64,000 bases of DNA from Acinetobacter lwoffii (lineage in GTDB: Bacteria; Pseudomonadota; Gammaproteobacteria; Pseudomonadales; Moraxellaceae): contig NZ_JALJVC010000002.1 in the NCBI RefSeq assembly GCF_022967985.1, positions 124,001-188,000 of the forward strand, in the 5' to 3' direction. Of the stretch, positions 1 to 7,832 are shown piece after piece. Each line of letters begins with the position of its first letter. Position 1 is the stretch's first letter. Made by a program: the position numbers and the translations under genes. The notes beneath the pieces are model-generated. The model had not been told where the DNA came from and did no database searches. It was given only the letters and a program-made list of their open reading frames with translations.

Positions 1-2
1 CA

Positions 3-764
3 GATGATGAACGTGAAGTTCAGATTCGTGAAGATGCAGAACAATACATTCCTTTCCCACTCGATGAAGCAAGTCTGGATTTTGAAGTTCTGCCAGACCG
101 CCTTTCCAATCCGAACCGGGTCAATGTACTGCTGGTCGCTACCCGAATTGAAAATGTCGAAGCACGTTCTGAAGTTTTAGAGATTAGCAGTCTAACGCCT
201 AAGATTGCAGATGTAGAAAGTTTTGCGCTGGAAAATGCCTTTAAGGTATTTTCGGATACTTTACCGATGGGGGTCAATACGGTTGGTATTTTAGACATTG
301 GTCATAGTATGACGACCTTGTCGGTGATGCAGAACAACAAGATTATTTATACTCGTGAGCAGGTGTTTGGCGGTAAGCAATTAACTCAGGAAATTCAGAA
401 TCGTTATGGATTATCCTTTGAAGAAGCTGGACGTGCTAAAAAAACCCGTGCCTTGCCGGATGATTATGATATTGAAGTGCTAGAACCATTTCTGGATGCC
501 GTGGTACAACAGGCAGCGCGTTCATTACAATTCTTCTTTTCATCTTCTCAGTTTAATGAGATTGACCATATTTTACTGGCCGGCGGGAATGCCAATATTC
601 CAGGTCTGGCAAAATTATTACAACAAAAACTCGGTTACCGTGTCACGATCGCGAATCCATTTTTACAAATGGGCTTTTCTCCTCAAATTGATATTAAAAA
701 AATTGAAAATGACGCGTCATCACTCATGGTTGCATGCGGTTTGGCATTAAGGAGTTTTGATTAA
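3..764 (+). CDS. pilM: Type IV pilus assembly protein PilM (5' truncated by window edge)
   Basis: PilM is an actin-like (FtsA fold) cytoplasmic ATP-binding protein that docks on the N-terminal tail of PilN and couples the pilus motor side to the PilNOP alignment complex. The reading frame is open from base 3, so the true start lies upstream of the window; an internal methionine at 267 is not the start. The visible part has FtsA-like elements, including the segment around ILDIGHS (from about 285) that resembles a second phosphate-binding loop, and LLAGGNANIPGL near the C-terminus, the adenosine-loop type motif. The stop overlaps the pilN start as TAATG, which indicates translational coupling in a pilMNOPQ operon. 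Confidence 0.95.
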   Translation, partial: DDEREVQIREDAEQYIPFPLDEASLDFEVLPDRLSNPNRVNVLLVATRIENVEARSEVLEISSLTPKIADVESFALENAFKVFSDTLPMGVNTVGILDIGHSMTTLSVMQNNKIIYTREQVFGGKQLTQEIQNRYGLSFEEAGRAKKTRALPDDYDIEVLEPFLDAVVQQAARSLQFFFSSSQFNEIDHILLAGGNANIPGLAKLLQQKLGYRVTIANPFLQMGFSPQIDIKKIENDASSLMVACGLALRSFD

Positions 765-1402
765 TGGCAAGAATTAACTTACTTCCTTGGCGTGATGAGC
801 TAAGAATTAAAAGAAATAATGAATTTGTGGCAATCTGCGTGGGGGCGCTTTTCTTGGGATTAGCGGCAGCAGGTTCAACCTGGTTTTATTATGATCACAA
901 ACTTCAGGATCAGGAGCAGGCCAATCAGCTGATTCAAAGTACCAACCAGAATCTGGATGTGCAGTTAAAGGCGCTTGAAGGTTTGCAAGAGCAGCGTAAT
1001 GCGATTGTTGAACGGATGAAACTGATTCAGGGTCTACAAACTCAGCGTCCGATTGCGGTACATTTGATTGATGAAATTGTACGGGTGACCCCAAGCAATA
1101 TGTATATCACCAAATTCCAGCGTACCGGTGACAAGTTTACTATTGAAGGTCGAGCTGAGAGTCCAAATACGGTCGCAGAACTGCTCCGTAATCTGGAAGC
1201 TTCATCTTGGTATCGAAATGCCTTTATGAACGCTTTCCTAGTGGCTGAAGAAGCAAAAGAAAAGGCACCTAGCTCGATTATTCCACGTGTGGAAGAGTCC
1301 TATGGCAGTTTTACCGTGACGGTAGATCTGGATCAAATCGCTCAGCCAGTACTTAACGAAGAACAACAAGCAGTCGCTACAACTACGGGGGCATCATCAT
1401 GA
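764..1402 (+). CDS. pilN: Type IV pilus inner-membrane alignment protein PilN
   Basis: PilN forms a heterodimer with PilO in the inner membrane and links PilM to the secretin through PilP. The 212-residue protein begins with the family hallmark INLLPWR at residues 4-10, the PilM-binding tail. One membrane segment follows at about residues 22-43, then a coiled-coil stretch (about 48-90) and a small periplasmic ferredoxin-like domain. The start overlaps the pilM stop by one base, and the end overlaps pilO in an ATGA junction. Confidence 0.96.
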   Translation: MARINLLPWRDELRIKRNNEFVAICVGALFLGLAAAGSTWFYYDHKLQDQEQANQLIQSTNQNLDVQLKALEGLQEQRNAIVERMKLIQGLQTQRPIAVHLIDEIVRVTPSNMYITKFQRTGDKFTIEGRAESPNTVAELLRNLEASSWYRNAFMNAFLVAEEAKEKAPSSIIPRVEESYGSFTVTVDLDQIAQPVLNEEQQAVATTTGASS

Positions 1403-2121
1403 GTAATGAAGAATTCGATGAGTTCAGCCAGGATGTCGTCGCTGTACCCAAAAACAAAATGACTGTTGAAAAGTTTTTTCAGCAATTCAATACATTAGAT
1501 CCAAACAATTATGGTAGCTGGCCTTTGTCGGTCAAAATTACCTGCTGGATCTTCATTGCTGCATTGGCATTTGCGGTGATTTACTTTGTCATGATCAGAA
1601 GCACGATTGAATCGATTTCACAAGCCAGTGCTCAGGAACAAAACCTGCTGAATGAATTTCGTGAAAAAGAATCCAAATTACGCAATTTACAACAATATCA
1701 AATCCAGCTTCAGGAAATGGAAGCCCGTTTTAACCAGCAGTTAGAACAGTTACCGAAAGAAACTGAGATTCCGGGTCTGGTTGAAGATATTAACCTGAGC
1801 GGTGTGAATTCAGGCCTGAAGTTTAAAAATATCCGTCTAGAGCCTGAAATTAAACAAGAGTTCTTTATTGAACAGCCGATTGCAATTGAAGCGACTGGGG
1901 ATTATCACGCTTTTGGTTCTTTTGTCAGCAGTATTGCCGGCTTGTCGCGTATTGTCACGCTACATGATTTCACCATTATTGGTACTGAAAACAAAGAGAA
2001 AAAATCTGAAATTCCGGTCATTGATTACGTGGTGAAAGCCAAAACTTATCGTTATGTCGGTAATGCGGAAGGTGCGGCAGAACAATCTGCAGTTAATAGC
2101 ACTACTCAGGGGGCGCAGTAA
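1399..2121 (+). CDS. pilO: Type IV pilus inner-membrane alignment protein PilO
   Basis: PilO pairs with PilN to build the periplasmic alignment complex of the pilus machine. The 240-residue protein has an acidic, polar N-terminal cytoplasmic tail of about 45 residues, one membrane helix at about 50-70, a coiled coil rich in Gln and Glu (about 75-125) and a C-terminal periplasmic domain. It starts in an ATGA overlap with pilN and ends in a TAATG overlap with pilP, so these genes are almost certainly co-translated. The C-terminal tail after about residue 220 is low-complexity Ala/Ser/Gln and probably disordered. Confidence 0.96.
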   Translation: MSNEEFDEFSQDVVAVPKNKMTVEKFFQQFNTLDPNNYGSWPLSVKITCWIFIAALAFAVIYFVMIRSTIESISQASAQEQNLLNEFREKESKLRNLQQYQIQLQEMEARFNQQLEQLPKETEIPGLVEDINLSGVNSGLKFKNIRLEPEIKQEFFIEQPIAIEATGDYHAFGSFVSSIAGLSRIVTLHDFTIIGTENKEKKSEIPVIDYVVKAKTYRYVGNAEGAAEQSAVNSTTQGAQ

Positions 2122-2648
2122 TGAAGAATATTAAAATTACTTCGGCTTTAACGCTTGGGTTTTTGTTAGTGGGGTGTGATTCACGTATTGATGCCGTCAA
2201 TCAGGAAATGGCCAACATCCGTAATCAGCCACCTTTACCGATTGAACCTGCACCTGATTTTATGCCAGTGGAAACTTTTAATTATGCAGCGCACCAAATC
2301 AAAAGTCCTTTTTTACCAAGCTCTTTGGCTGCTGAACTGAAAATTATGGCGGGGAAACGGGTTTATCCAAACCTATCACGTCAACTACAACCGCTAGAAA
2401 GTTATCCGCTGGAAACGTTAACCATGAAAGGCAGTATGCGCAATCAGGCAGGACAGATTCTGGCTTTAATCCAGACGCCTGATGGTGAGGTTGAGCGGAT
2501 CCAACGTGGTAGCTATATGGGACTTAATCATGGTCGTGTGGTTGGAATTACACCAACACAGATCGATTTGATTGAGATTATTCCCGATGGTCGTGAGGGA
2601 TATGTGGAACGTCCGCGAAGTCTGGTTCTTATCGGGCCGGCGCCATAA
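2121..2648 (+). CDS. pilP: Type IV pilus lipoprotein PilP
   Basis: PilP is an inner-membrane lipoprotein that binds the PilN/PilO dimer and the N0 domain of the PilQ secretin. The 175-residue product has a signal peptide ending in the lipobox LVGC, so Cys19 is the lipidated residue. An Asp follows the Cys, which by the +2 rule favours retention in the inner membrane. An unstructured, proline-rich linker (about 35-60) leads to the small beta-sandwich domain (about 90-170), which includes the typical GSMRNQ...ALI stretch. It sits 17 bases ahead of pilQ. Confidence 0.95.
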   Translation: MKNIKITSALTLGFLLVGCDSRIDAVNQEMANIRNQPPLPIEPAPDFMPVETFNYAAHQIKSPFLPSSLAAELKIMAGKRVYPNLSRQLQPLESYPLETLTMKGSMRNQAGQILALIQTPDGEVERIQRGSYMGLNHGRVVGITPTQIDLIEIIPDGREGYVERPRSLVLIGPAP

Positions 2649-2665
2649 GTTTTAAAGGAATAACA

Positions 2666-4819
2666 ATGAATAAGAGTATTAAAGAATTTGTTTTTGGGGA
2701 TGCTAATACAATGAATCGTGTGTTTCGTCAGTTTTCAATGGGTGCTGTTGCGATTGCGGTGATGCAAGCGGCCAGTGCGCAGGTTTCAATGACCAATATA
2801 GTACCTATGCAGCTTCCTGGGCAAGGAACTGAGATTCGGGTGATGTTCAATGGTTTGCCACCACAACCACAAGCCTACCAATTAGAATCACCGTCACGTT
2901 TGATTCTGGACTTTGACAAGGCCCAACAGAATTTAAAACAAAGCAGTATTCCGGTGGCAACACGTGAAGCCAGTTCGGTCGATGTCACTTCGGATGCGCA
3001 GCGGGCACGTCTGACGGTAAATCTGACCGAAGCCGGAGCCTTTACGACTCGCGTGGAAGGCAATACCTTTATTCTTAAAATTAACTCGGCAACTCCTGTA
3101 GCCATAACTCAACCTGTGCAGCAACAGTCAGCTCAGGGTATTAGCAACATTGGTTTCCAGCGCGGTGCGCAAGGTGAGGGTCAAGTCGTTATTGATCTAG
3201 CAGGTAATAATACCCCGGTTGATGTACAACAGCAGGGTACTAAAGTTATTGTACGGACTTTAGGCTCTAAAATCCCTGCACATTTGACACGTCGACTCAA
3301 TGTCAATGATTTTGCGACTCCGGTATCGAGTGTTGATGCCGTGAATCAAAATGGTTCAGGAGTCATTACGATTCAGTCTGCGGAAAGTTATGAATATATG
3401 GCTTATCAGACTGATAGCAAGCTGACCATCAGTTTGAAACGACCAGAAGCCAAGAGTCCATTGCGTCCTAAAACCGTTGCCTATACGGGTAAGAAGATTT
3501 CTTTAGATTTTCAGGACATCGAAGTCCGTCGTGTACTACAGCTCCTGGCTGATTTTACCGATATCAATATGGTGGCTGCAGATAGTGTACAAGGTAACAT
3601 TACCTTGCGCTTGAAAGAGGTACCGTGGGATCAGGCGCTGGATATTGTGCTAAAAACCAAAAATCTGGATAAACGCCGTAATGGCAATGTGATCTGGATC
3701 GCACCAGTTGCAGAGCTGATTAAGGCTGAAGAGGAAGAAGCTAAGGCTATTAAGCAGAGTGTTGCACTTGCCCCTATCCAAACTGAATATATGCAGCTCA
3801 GTTATGCCAAAGCCGCTGATATTGAAAAACTGATTACACAGAATAAAGGGGCATCTGGCTCAGGTGGTTCGAGTAGCACGAATAATAATGATGGTGGAGA
3901 AAGTTTATTAAGTTCACGTGGTTCAGTATCTGTTGATGCACGAACTAATACCATTATTGTGAATGATACTCAGCTCTTTATTGATAAAATCCGGAATATG
4001 GTGGATCTACTTGATGTACAGGTCAAGCAGGTGATGGTCGAAGCACGTATTGTGCGAGCTACCACTGACTTCACCAAAGAGATGGGGGTGAAATGGGGGC
4101 TTCTGTCTCAAGGTATAACTGATAATAATCATTTATTGGTAGGTGGTAGTGATACTACATTATGGGATTTAAAAACACCTGATGATGATGGTAAGTATAC
4201 GATTCAACGACCGGATAATCTTAATGTGGACTTGGGGGTTACTAGTCAGGGTGCAAGCCGTATTGCCTTTGGTTTAATCAGTCTCTCTGATTTTATGCTT
4301 GATCTTGAGCTTTCTGCACTTCAGGCAGATGGTTATGGCGAGGTGATTTCTACCCCTAAAGTACTGACAGCGGACAAGCAAAAAGCGACTGTTGCATCTG
4401 GTTCACAAATTCCATACCAGTCAGCAGAGGGTGGTGGTGCGAATGCAGTGTCTACCACGGAATTTATTGATGCCACCTTAAGTCTGGATGTTACGCCAAG
4501 TATTACGCCAGATGGTAAAGTGCAGATGGAACTCAATATTACCAGTGACTCTCCAGGCAACCCGACACCGACCGGACAACTCACTATTAACAAAAACCAG
4601 ATCAACACCAATGTTTTGGTGGATAATGGTGAAACAGTCGTTTTAGGTGGTATTTTTGAGCAGGAAACTCGTAATGCGCAAACCAAGGTGCCATTCTTGG
4701 GAGATATCCCTTATGTAGGTCGTTTATTCCGTAAAGATTTAAAGGCGGATAACAAACGTGAGTTGCTGATTTTCGTTACACCTCGAATTGTTAATGACAG
4801 TGTTTCAAGAAATCATTAA
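2666..4819 (+). CDS. pilQ: Type IV pilus secretin PilQ
   Basis: PilQ forms the outer-membrane gated pore through which the pilus passes; in Acinetobacter the same channel serves DNA uptake. The 717-residue protein has an N-terminal signal region (a second methionine at codon 16 could also serve as start), two AMIN-type peptidoglycan-binding domains in the first 270 residues, an STN/N0-like domain at about 270-340, an N1 domain carrying a Gly/Ser/Asn-rich loop near 395-410, and the C-terminal secretin domain ending in the TPRIV motif. A good ribosome site, AAAGGA, stands ahead of the chosen ATG. It closes the pil operon, with aroK following after about 36 bases. Confidence 0.97.
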   Translation: MNKSIKEFVFGDANTMNRVFRQFSMGAVAIAVMQAASAQVSMTNIVPMQLPGQGTEIRVMFNGLPPQPQAYQLESPSRLILDFDKAQQNLKQSSIPVATREASSVDVTSDAQRARLTVNLTEAGAFTTRVEGNTFILKINSATPVAITQPVQQQSAQGISNIGFQRGAQGEGQVVIDLAGNNTPVDVQQQGTKVIVRTLGSKIPAHLTRRLNVNDFATPVSSVDAVNQNGSGVITIQSAESYEYMAYQTDSKLTISLKRPEAKSPLRPKTVAYTGKKISLDFQDIEVRRVLQLLADFTDINMVAADSVQGNITLRLKEVPWDQALDIVLKTKNLDKRRNGNVIWIAPVAELIKAEEEEAKAIKQSVALAPIQTEYMQLSYAKAADIEKLITQNKGASGSGGSSSTNNNDGGESLLSSRGSVSVDARTNTIIVNDTQLFIDKIRNMVDLLDVQVKQVMVEARIVRATTDFTKEMGVKWGLLSQGITDNNHLLVGGSDTTLWDLKTPDDDGKYTIQRPDNLNVDLGVTSQGASRIAFGLISLSDFMLDLELSALQADGYGEVISTPKVLTADKQKATVASGSQIPYQSAEGGGANAVSTTEFIDATLSLDVTPSITPDGKVQMELNITSDSPGNPTPTGQLTINKNQINTNVLVDNGETVVLGGIFEQETRNAQTKVPFLGDIPYVGRLFRKDLKADNKRELLIFVTPRIVNDSVSRNH

Positions 4820-4855
4820 TATATTTTGAATTTAACAAAACGAATAGGTGACTCC

Positions 4856-5392
4856 TTGCCAAGCAAAGAGTTTGAAACCCTACCAAATATTTATTTGGTA
4901 GGGCCGATGGGGGCCGGTAAAACAACAGTAGGACGACATCTCGCAGAATTGTTAGGACGTGAATTTCTAGACAGTGATCATGAAATTGAACGTAAAACAG
5001 GAGCGACCATTCCCTGGATTTTTGAAAAAGAAGGGGAGCAGGGGTTTCGTGACCGTGAAACTGCTGTCATTAATGACCTTACCTCACGTCCCCATCTGGT
5101 TTTAGCCACTGGTGGTGGGGCCATTACTCAGACCTTAAATCGGGATTATCTGAAACAGCGCGGAATTGTTGTCTATCTCTATACGCCGGTTGAAATTCAA
5201 CTGCAACGTACCTATCGCGATAAAAACCGTCCCCTCCTCCAAGTCGAAAATCCGGAACAAAAGTTACGGGATTTATTGGCAGTCCGTGATCCCTTGTATC
5301 GGGAAGTGGCGCATCATATTATTGAGACCAATCAGGGTGCTGCACGAGATCTGGCGCAACGGATTCTCAATCTCATTACTTCTAAAAACTAA
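4856..5392 (+). CDS. aroK: Shikimate kinase AroK
   Basis: AroK phosphorylates shikimate at the 3-hydroxyl with ATP, the fifth step of chorismate synthesis. The product has a Walker A loop GPMGAGKT at residues 16-23, the shikimate-binding DSDHEIE stretch, the GGGAI loop and the RNRPLL-like lid (here DKNRPLL). I chose the TTG at 4856 (178 residues) because AGGTG lies 6-7 bases before it and the length fits the family; an in-frame TTG at 4826 would add ten residues without a clear ribosome site. It follows pilQ by 36 bases and precedes aroB, the pilQ-aroKB order common in gammaproteobacteria. Confidence 0.94.
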   Translation: MPSKEFETLPNIYLVGPMGAGKTTVGRHLAELLGREFLDSDHEIERKTGATIPWIFEKEGEQGFRDRETAVINDLTSRPHLVLATGGGAITQTLNRDYLKQRGIVVYLYTPVEIQLQRTYRDKNRPLLQVENPEQKLRDLLAVRDPLYREVAHHIIETNQGAARDLAQRILNLITSKN

Positions 5393-5420
5393 GTTCATTG
5401 AATAAAGTGGTTAATCAAGC

Positions 5421-6500
5421 ATGCAAACCTTATATGTAGAACTCGGAGAACGCCGTTACCCTATTTTTATCGGGAGCGATCTGGATCCACAAGCCTTATT
5501 GGCACCCTATATTCATGGCAAGCAAGTGATGATTGTGAGCAATACTACGGTTACACCACTTTATTTGCAGCGTTATCAAACGGCGATTGAGGCTTTGGAT
5601 AAGCGTGTCGCGAACTGTGTTTTGCCTGATGGTGAAAAATATAAAGATAGCCAGTATCTGAATCTGATTTTTGATGCACTGCTTGAAGCCGGGTTTAACC
5701 GGGACTGTACTGTGCTTGCGTTGGGTGGTGGTGTGATTGGAGATATGGCCGGGTTTGCTTCGGCCTGTTTCCAGCGCGGTGTCTATTTTATCCAAGTACC
5801 GACGACTTTGCTGTCGCAAGTAGATTCAAGTGTCGGTGGTAAAACCGGGATTAATCATCCATTGGGTAAAAATATGATTGGGGCTTTCCAGCAACCGCAA
5901 GTGGTACTAGCGGATATGTCGCAGCTTGCTACTTTGCCTGATCGCGAACTTTCAGCAGGCTTGGCTGAAGTGATTAAATATGCCCTACTCGGTGATGAAA
6001 AATTTTTAGTCTGGCTTGAAGAGAATATAGATGCTCTGGTCGCTCGTGATGAGAAATTATTGGCTGAAGCCGTTTATCGTTCCTGTGCGCATAAGGCACG
6101 GATCGTGGCCAATGATGAGAAGGAGCAAGGGGAACGTGCTTTACTTAATTTAGGTCATACCTTTGGTCATGCGATTGAATCCTACCTGGGTTATGGGGTG
6201 TGGTTACATGGCGAGGCTGTTGCCACCGGTATGGTGATGGCTGCGGATCTGTCACAGCGTATGGGTTGGATTTCTCAAGAAGATTTAGAACGTACAAAAA
6301 AAATCATTTCTCGTGCCAAACTTCCTGTGGTTTGTCCTAAAATCCCTCTGGATGATTTTCTGGCCTATATGGCACATGACAAAAAAGTCTTAAATGGACA
6401 ATTGCGTCTGGTGTTATTAAAGCAATTAGGCGAAGCAGTGATTACCCGGGACTTTGATCTCGAGTTAATGAAACAGGCAATTTTAGCCAGTCAAGCATAG
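5421..6500 (+). CDS. aroB: 3-dehydroquinate synthase AroB
   Basis: AroB converts DAHP to 3-dehydroquinate, the second step of the shikimate pathway, using NAD and a divalent metal. The 359-residue length is normal. Visible motifs are the nucleotide-binding GGGVIGD at about residues 95-101, the substrate loop with [10 protein letters not shown] (about 134-143), KNMIG, the metal ligand Glu in [10 protein letters not shown], and the metal-binding histidines in [11 protein letters not shown] and LHGEAVA. It is 28 bases after aroK on the same strand. Confidence 0.97.
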   Translation: MQTLYVELGERRYPIFIGSDLDPQALLAPYIHGKQVMIVSNTTVTPLYLQRYQTAIEALDKRVANCVLPDGEKYKDSQYLNLIFDALLEAGFNRDCTVLALGGGVIGDMAGFASACFQRGVYFIQVPTTLLSQVDSSVGGKTGINHPLGKNMIGAFQQPQVVLADMSQLATLPDRELSAGLAEVIKYALLGDEKFLVWLEENIDALVARDEKLLAEAVYRSCAHKARIVANDEKEQGERALLNLGHTFGHAIESYLGYGVWLHGEAVATGMVMAADLSQRMGWISQEDLERTKKIISRAKLPVVCPKIPLDDFLAYMAHDKKVLNGQLRLVLLKQLGEAVITRDFDLELMKQAILASQA

Positions 6501-6510
6501 GTTTAGTTTT

Positions 6511-7389
6511 ATGGCAGCATTACATACTCCTTGGCAAAAGATTCAGCATTATTTCTGGCTGGTCTGTGGAGTAGGCTGCCTATTTGCTGCCTTAGTCTTT
6601 TGGGCGGTGACTGATTCAGATGATGTCATCGAAATTGAAAAAAAGCCTGAAACTGAAGTTCAGTTGCAGATTCAGCCGGAAAAAGTAGCCACAATGACCC
6701 ATCTTGGTGCGCTTTTTCAGGAAGTGAAACCATTGGACCTAAATACGCGTACCGTCGTGAATGCCAGTCATGAGCCGGAATTTCGCGGTACCAAATTTGT
6801 CAATGAAGCGAAAAACCAGCACGCCATTGAATTATTTCGTGTGACCAATGAAGCCATTTTAAAAAGTTTTCTTAAGAAACAGTTCGATCGTAAACCTTTT
6901 ATTTATTTAAGAATCTCGGGTGAAAATCAGCCAGAACAATATGTATTGTTATATGGTCAATATAAGACGGCGGCGCAAGCTAATCAGGCACTCTCTACAC
7001 TGAAGTTAAATTTACCGGCCTCAGTCAAGCCTGAAGTTGTAGCAATGCAGCAATATGTCAGTCTGGTCAATAATCTGGGTTCAGAGGAGTTGGCCAGTAA
7101 TCAAAAGCTTTACGAAATTCGTTTGAAAAATGTGCCTTTGCCGAAAGTAGATGAATCGGTACGACTTAGACAGCAGCAAACCCAAACTGAGTCCAAGCCG
7201 CGTAGCTCTGATGCTGCGACTACCAGTACCACAATTGTGCGCCGTGATTCATCGGGAAATGTAGTTGATGTACAGAAATCTGAAAGTGCTGTAGAAGGTA
7301 CACCTCAACCACAAAATAACAATAATCGACCTGCTCAGGGCAGTAATCCGCGTCCTCAAAATAACGAGATTAGTGATCCATTTAATTAG
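6511..7389 (+). CDS. SPOR-like single-pass membrane protein downstream of aroB
   Basis: This 292-residue protein has a short cytoplasmic N-terminus, one membrane helix at about residues 12-32 and a periplasmic part. Residues about 115-185 resemble a SPOR domain, with the pattern FIYLRI...QYVLLYGQYKTAAQANQAL, a fold that binds denuded glycan at division septa. The C-terminal 75 residues are low-complexity Ser/Thr/Asn/Pro/Gln and probably disordered. It begins 11 bases after aroB and looks like the last gene of the pil-aro transcription unit; damX, another SPOR protein, follows aroB in enterobacteria, which fits. The assignment rests on pattern likeness only. Confidence 0.7.
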   Translation: MAALHTPWQKIQHYFWLVCGVGCLFAALVFWAVTDSDDVIEIEKKPETEVQLQIQPEKVATMTHLGALFQEVKPLDLNTRTVVNASHEPEFRGTKFVNEAKNQHAIELFRVTNEAILKSFLKKQFDRKPFIYLRISGENQPEQYVLLYGQYKTAAQANQALSTLKLNLPASVKPEVVAMQQYVSLVNNLGSEELASNQKLYEIRLKNVPLPKVDESVRLRQQQTQTESKPRSSDAATTSTTIVRRDSSGNVVDVQKSESAVEGTPQPQNNNNRPAQGSNPRPQNNEISDPFN

Positions 7390-7832
7390 TCCGGTCTAAA
7401 ATAGCGCATCCAAAAAATTACAGAATTAAAAATGGGCGCTTTTGGTGCAAAAAATGCACATTAAAATTAACCCTTAGAATGCTGTTCTGCGCTAAATCTT
7501 TGTCATCTGTATTGTTTTAATTTATGCGCTGTTTGTTGGCATGGAATTTGCTTTATTGGTGCATGAATTGAATTAATCTCCCTGTTTTAGCGCGAAAAAT
7601 GATTCGATGACACCGTATGAATGTCATATTTATTCCAGATTTTTATGTTATTCATGAGCAGAATAAACTTTATTTGTTATGCATTTAGTCTAAAAAAGGA
7701 CTAGTCTGGAGAAATAAAGAAAAATGCTTTTGCTCTACCAAGACGGTCTTCGAAAGTCCATTAGACGCCAGCGCAGAGAAAAATTTAGATTGTTTAATAG
7801 CCTGTTGAGGCTTAGTGAAAGAAGGGTACGCT
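7390..7832 (+). other. 443-base gltB upstream region and leader
   Basis: No convincing reading frame lies in this stretch. It contains a sigma-54 type promoter (7536-7553), an everted repeat GTGCA-N5-TGCAC at 7445-7459 about 80 bases upstream of that promoter, and, if transcription starts near 7563, a leader of about 270 bases. In the leader, TAGTC/GACTA at about 7686-7703 could form a small hairpin. I recognise no known riboswitch class and no clear intrinsic terminator for the preceding gene. Confidence 0.6.
7536..7553 (+). promoter_or_regulatory. Sigma-54 type promoter ahead of gltB
   Basis: The sequence TTGGCATGGAATTTGCTT has GG at 7538-7539 and GC at 7550-7551 separated by exactly ten bases. 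Around these it keeps TTGGCA and TTGCTT, matching the -24/-12 consensus YTGGCACG-N4-TTGCW at all but one of the strong positions. Transcription would start near 7563 and read into gltB. Activity and the activator are inference; no canonical NtrC site (TGCAC-N7-GTGCA) was found nearby. Confidence 0.6.

Noticed and set aside
4826..4856. Longer AroK start (TTG at 4826)
   Set aside because: No ribosome site; the TTG at 4856 has AGGTG at good spacing and gives the normal family length.
7445..7459. GTGCA-N5-TGCAC considered as an NtrC site for gltB
   Set aside because: The NtrC dyad has the half-sites in the other order (TGCAC then GTGCA) with a different gap. Kept only as an unexplained repeat.
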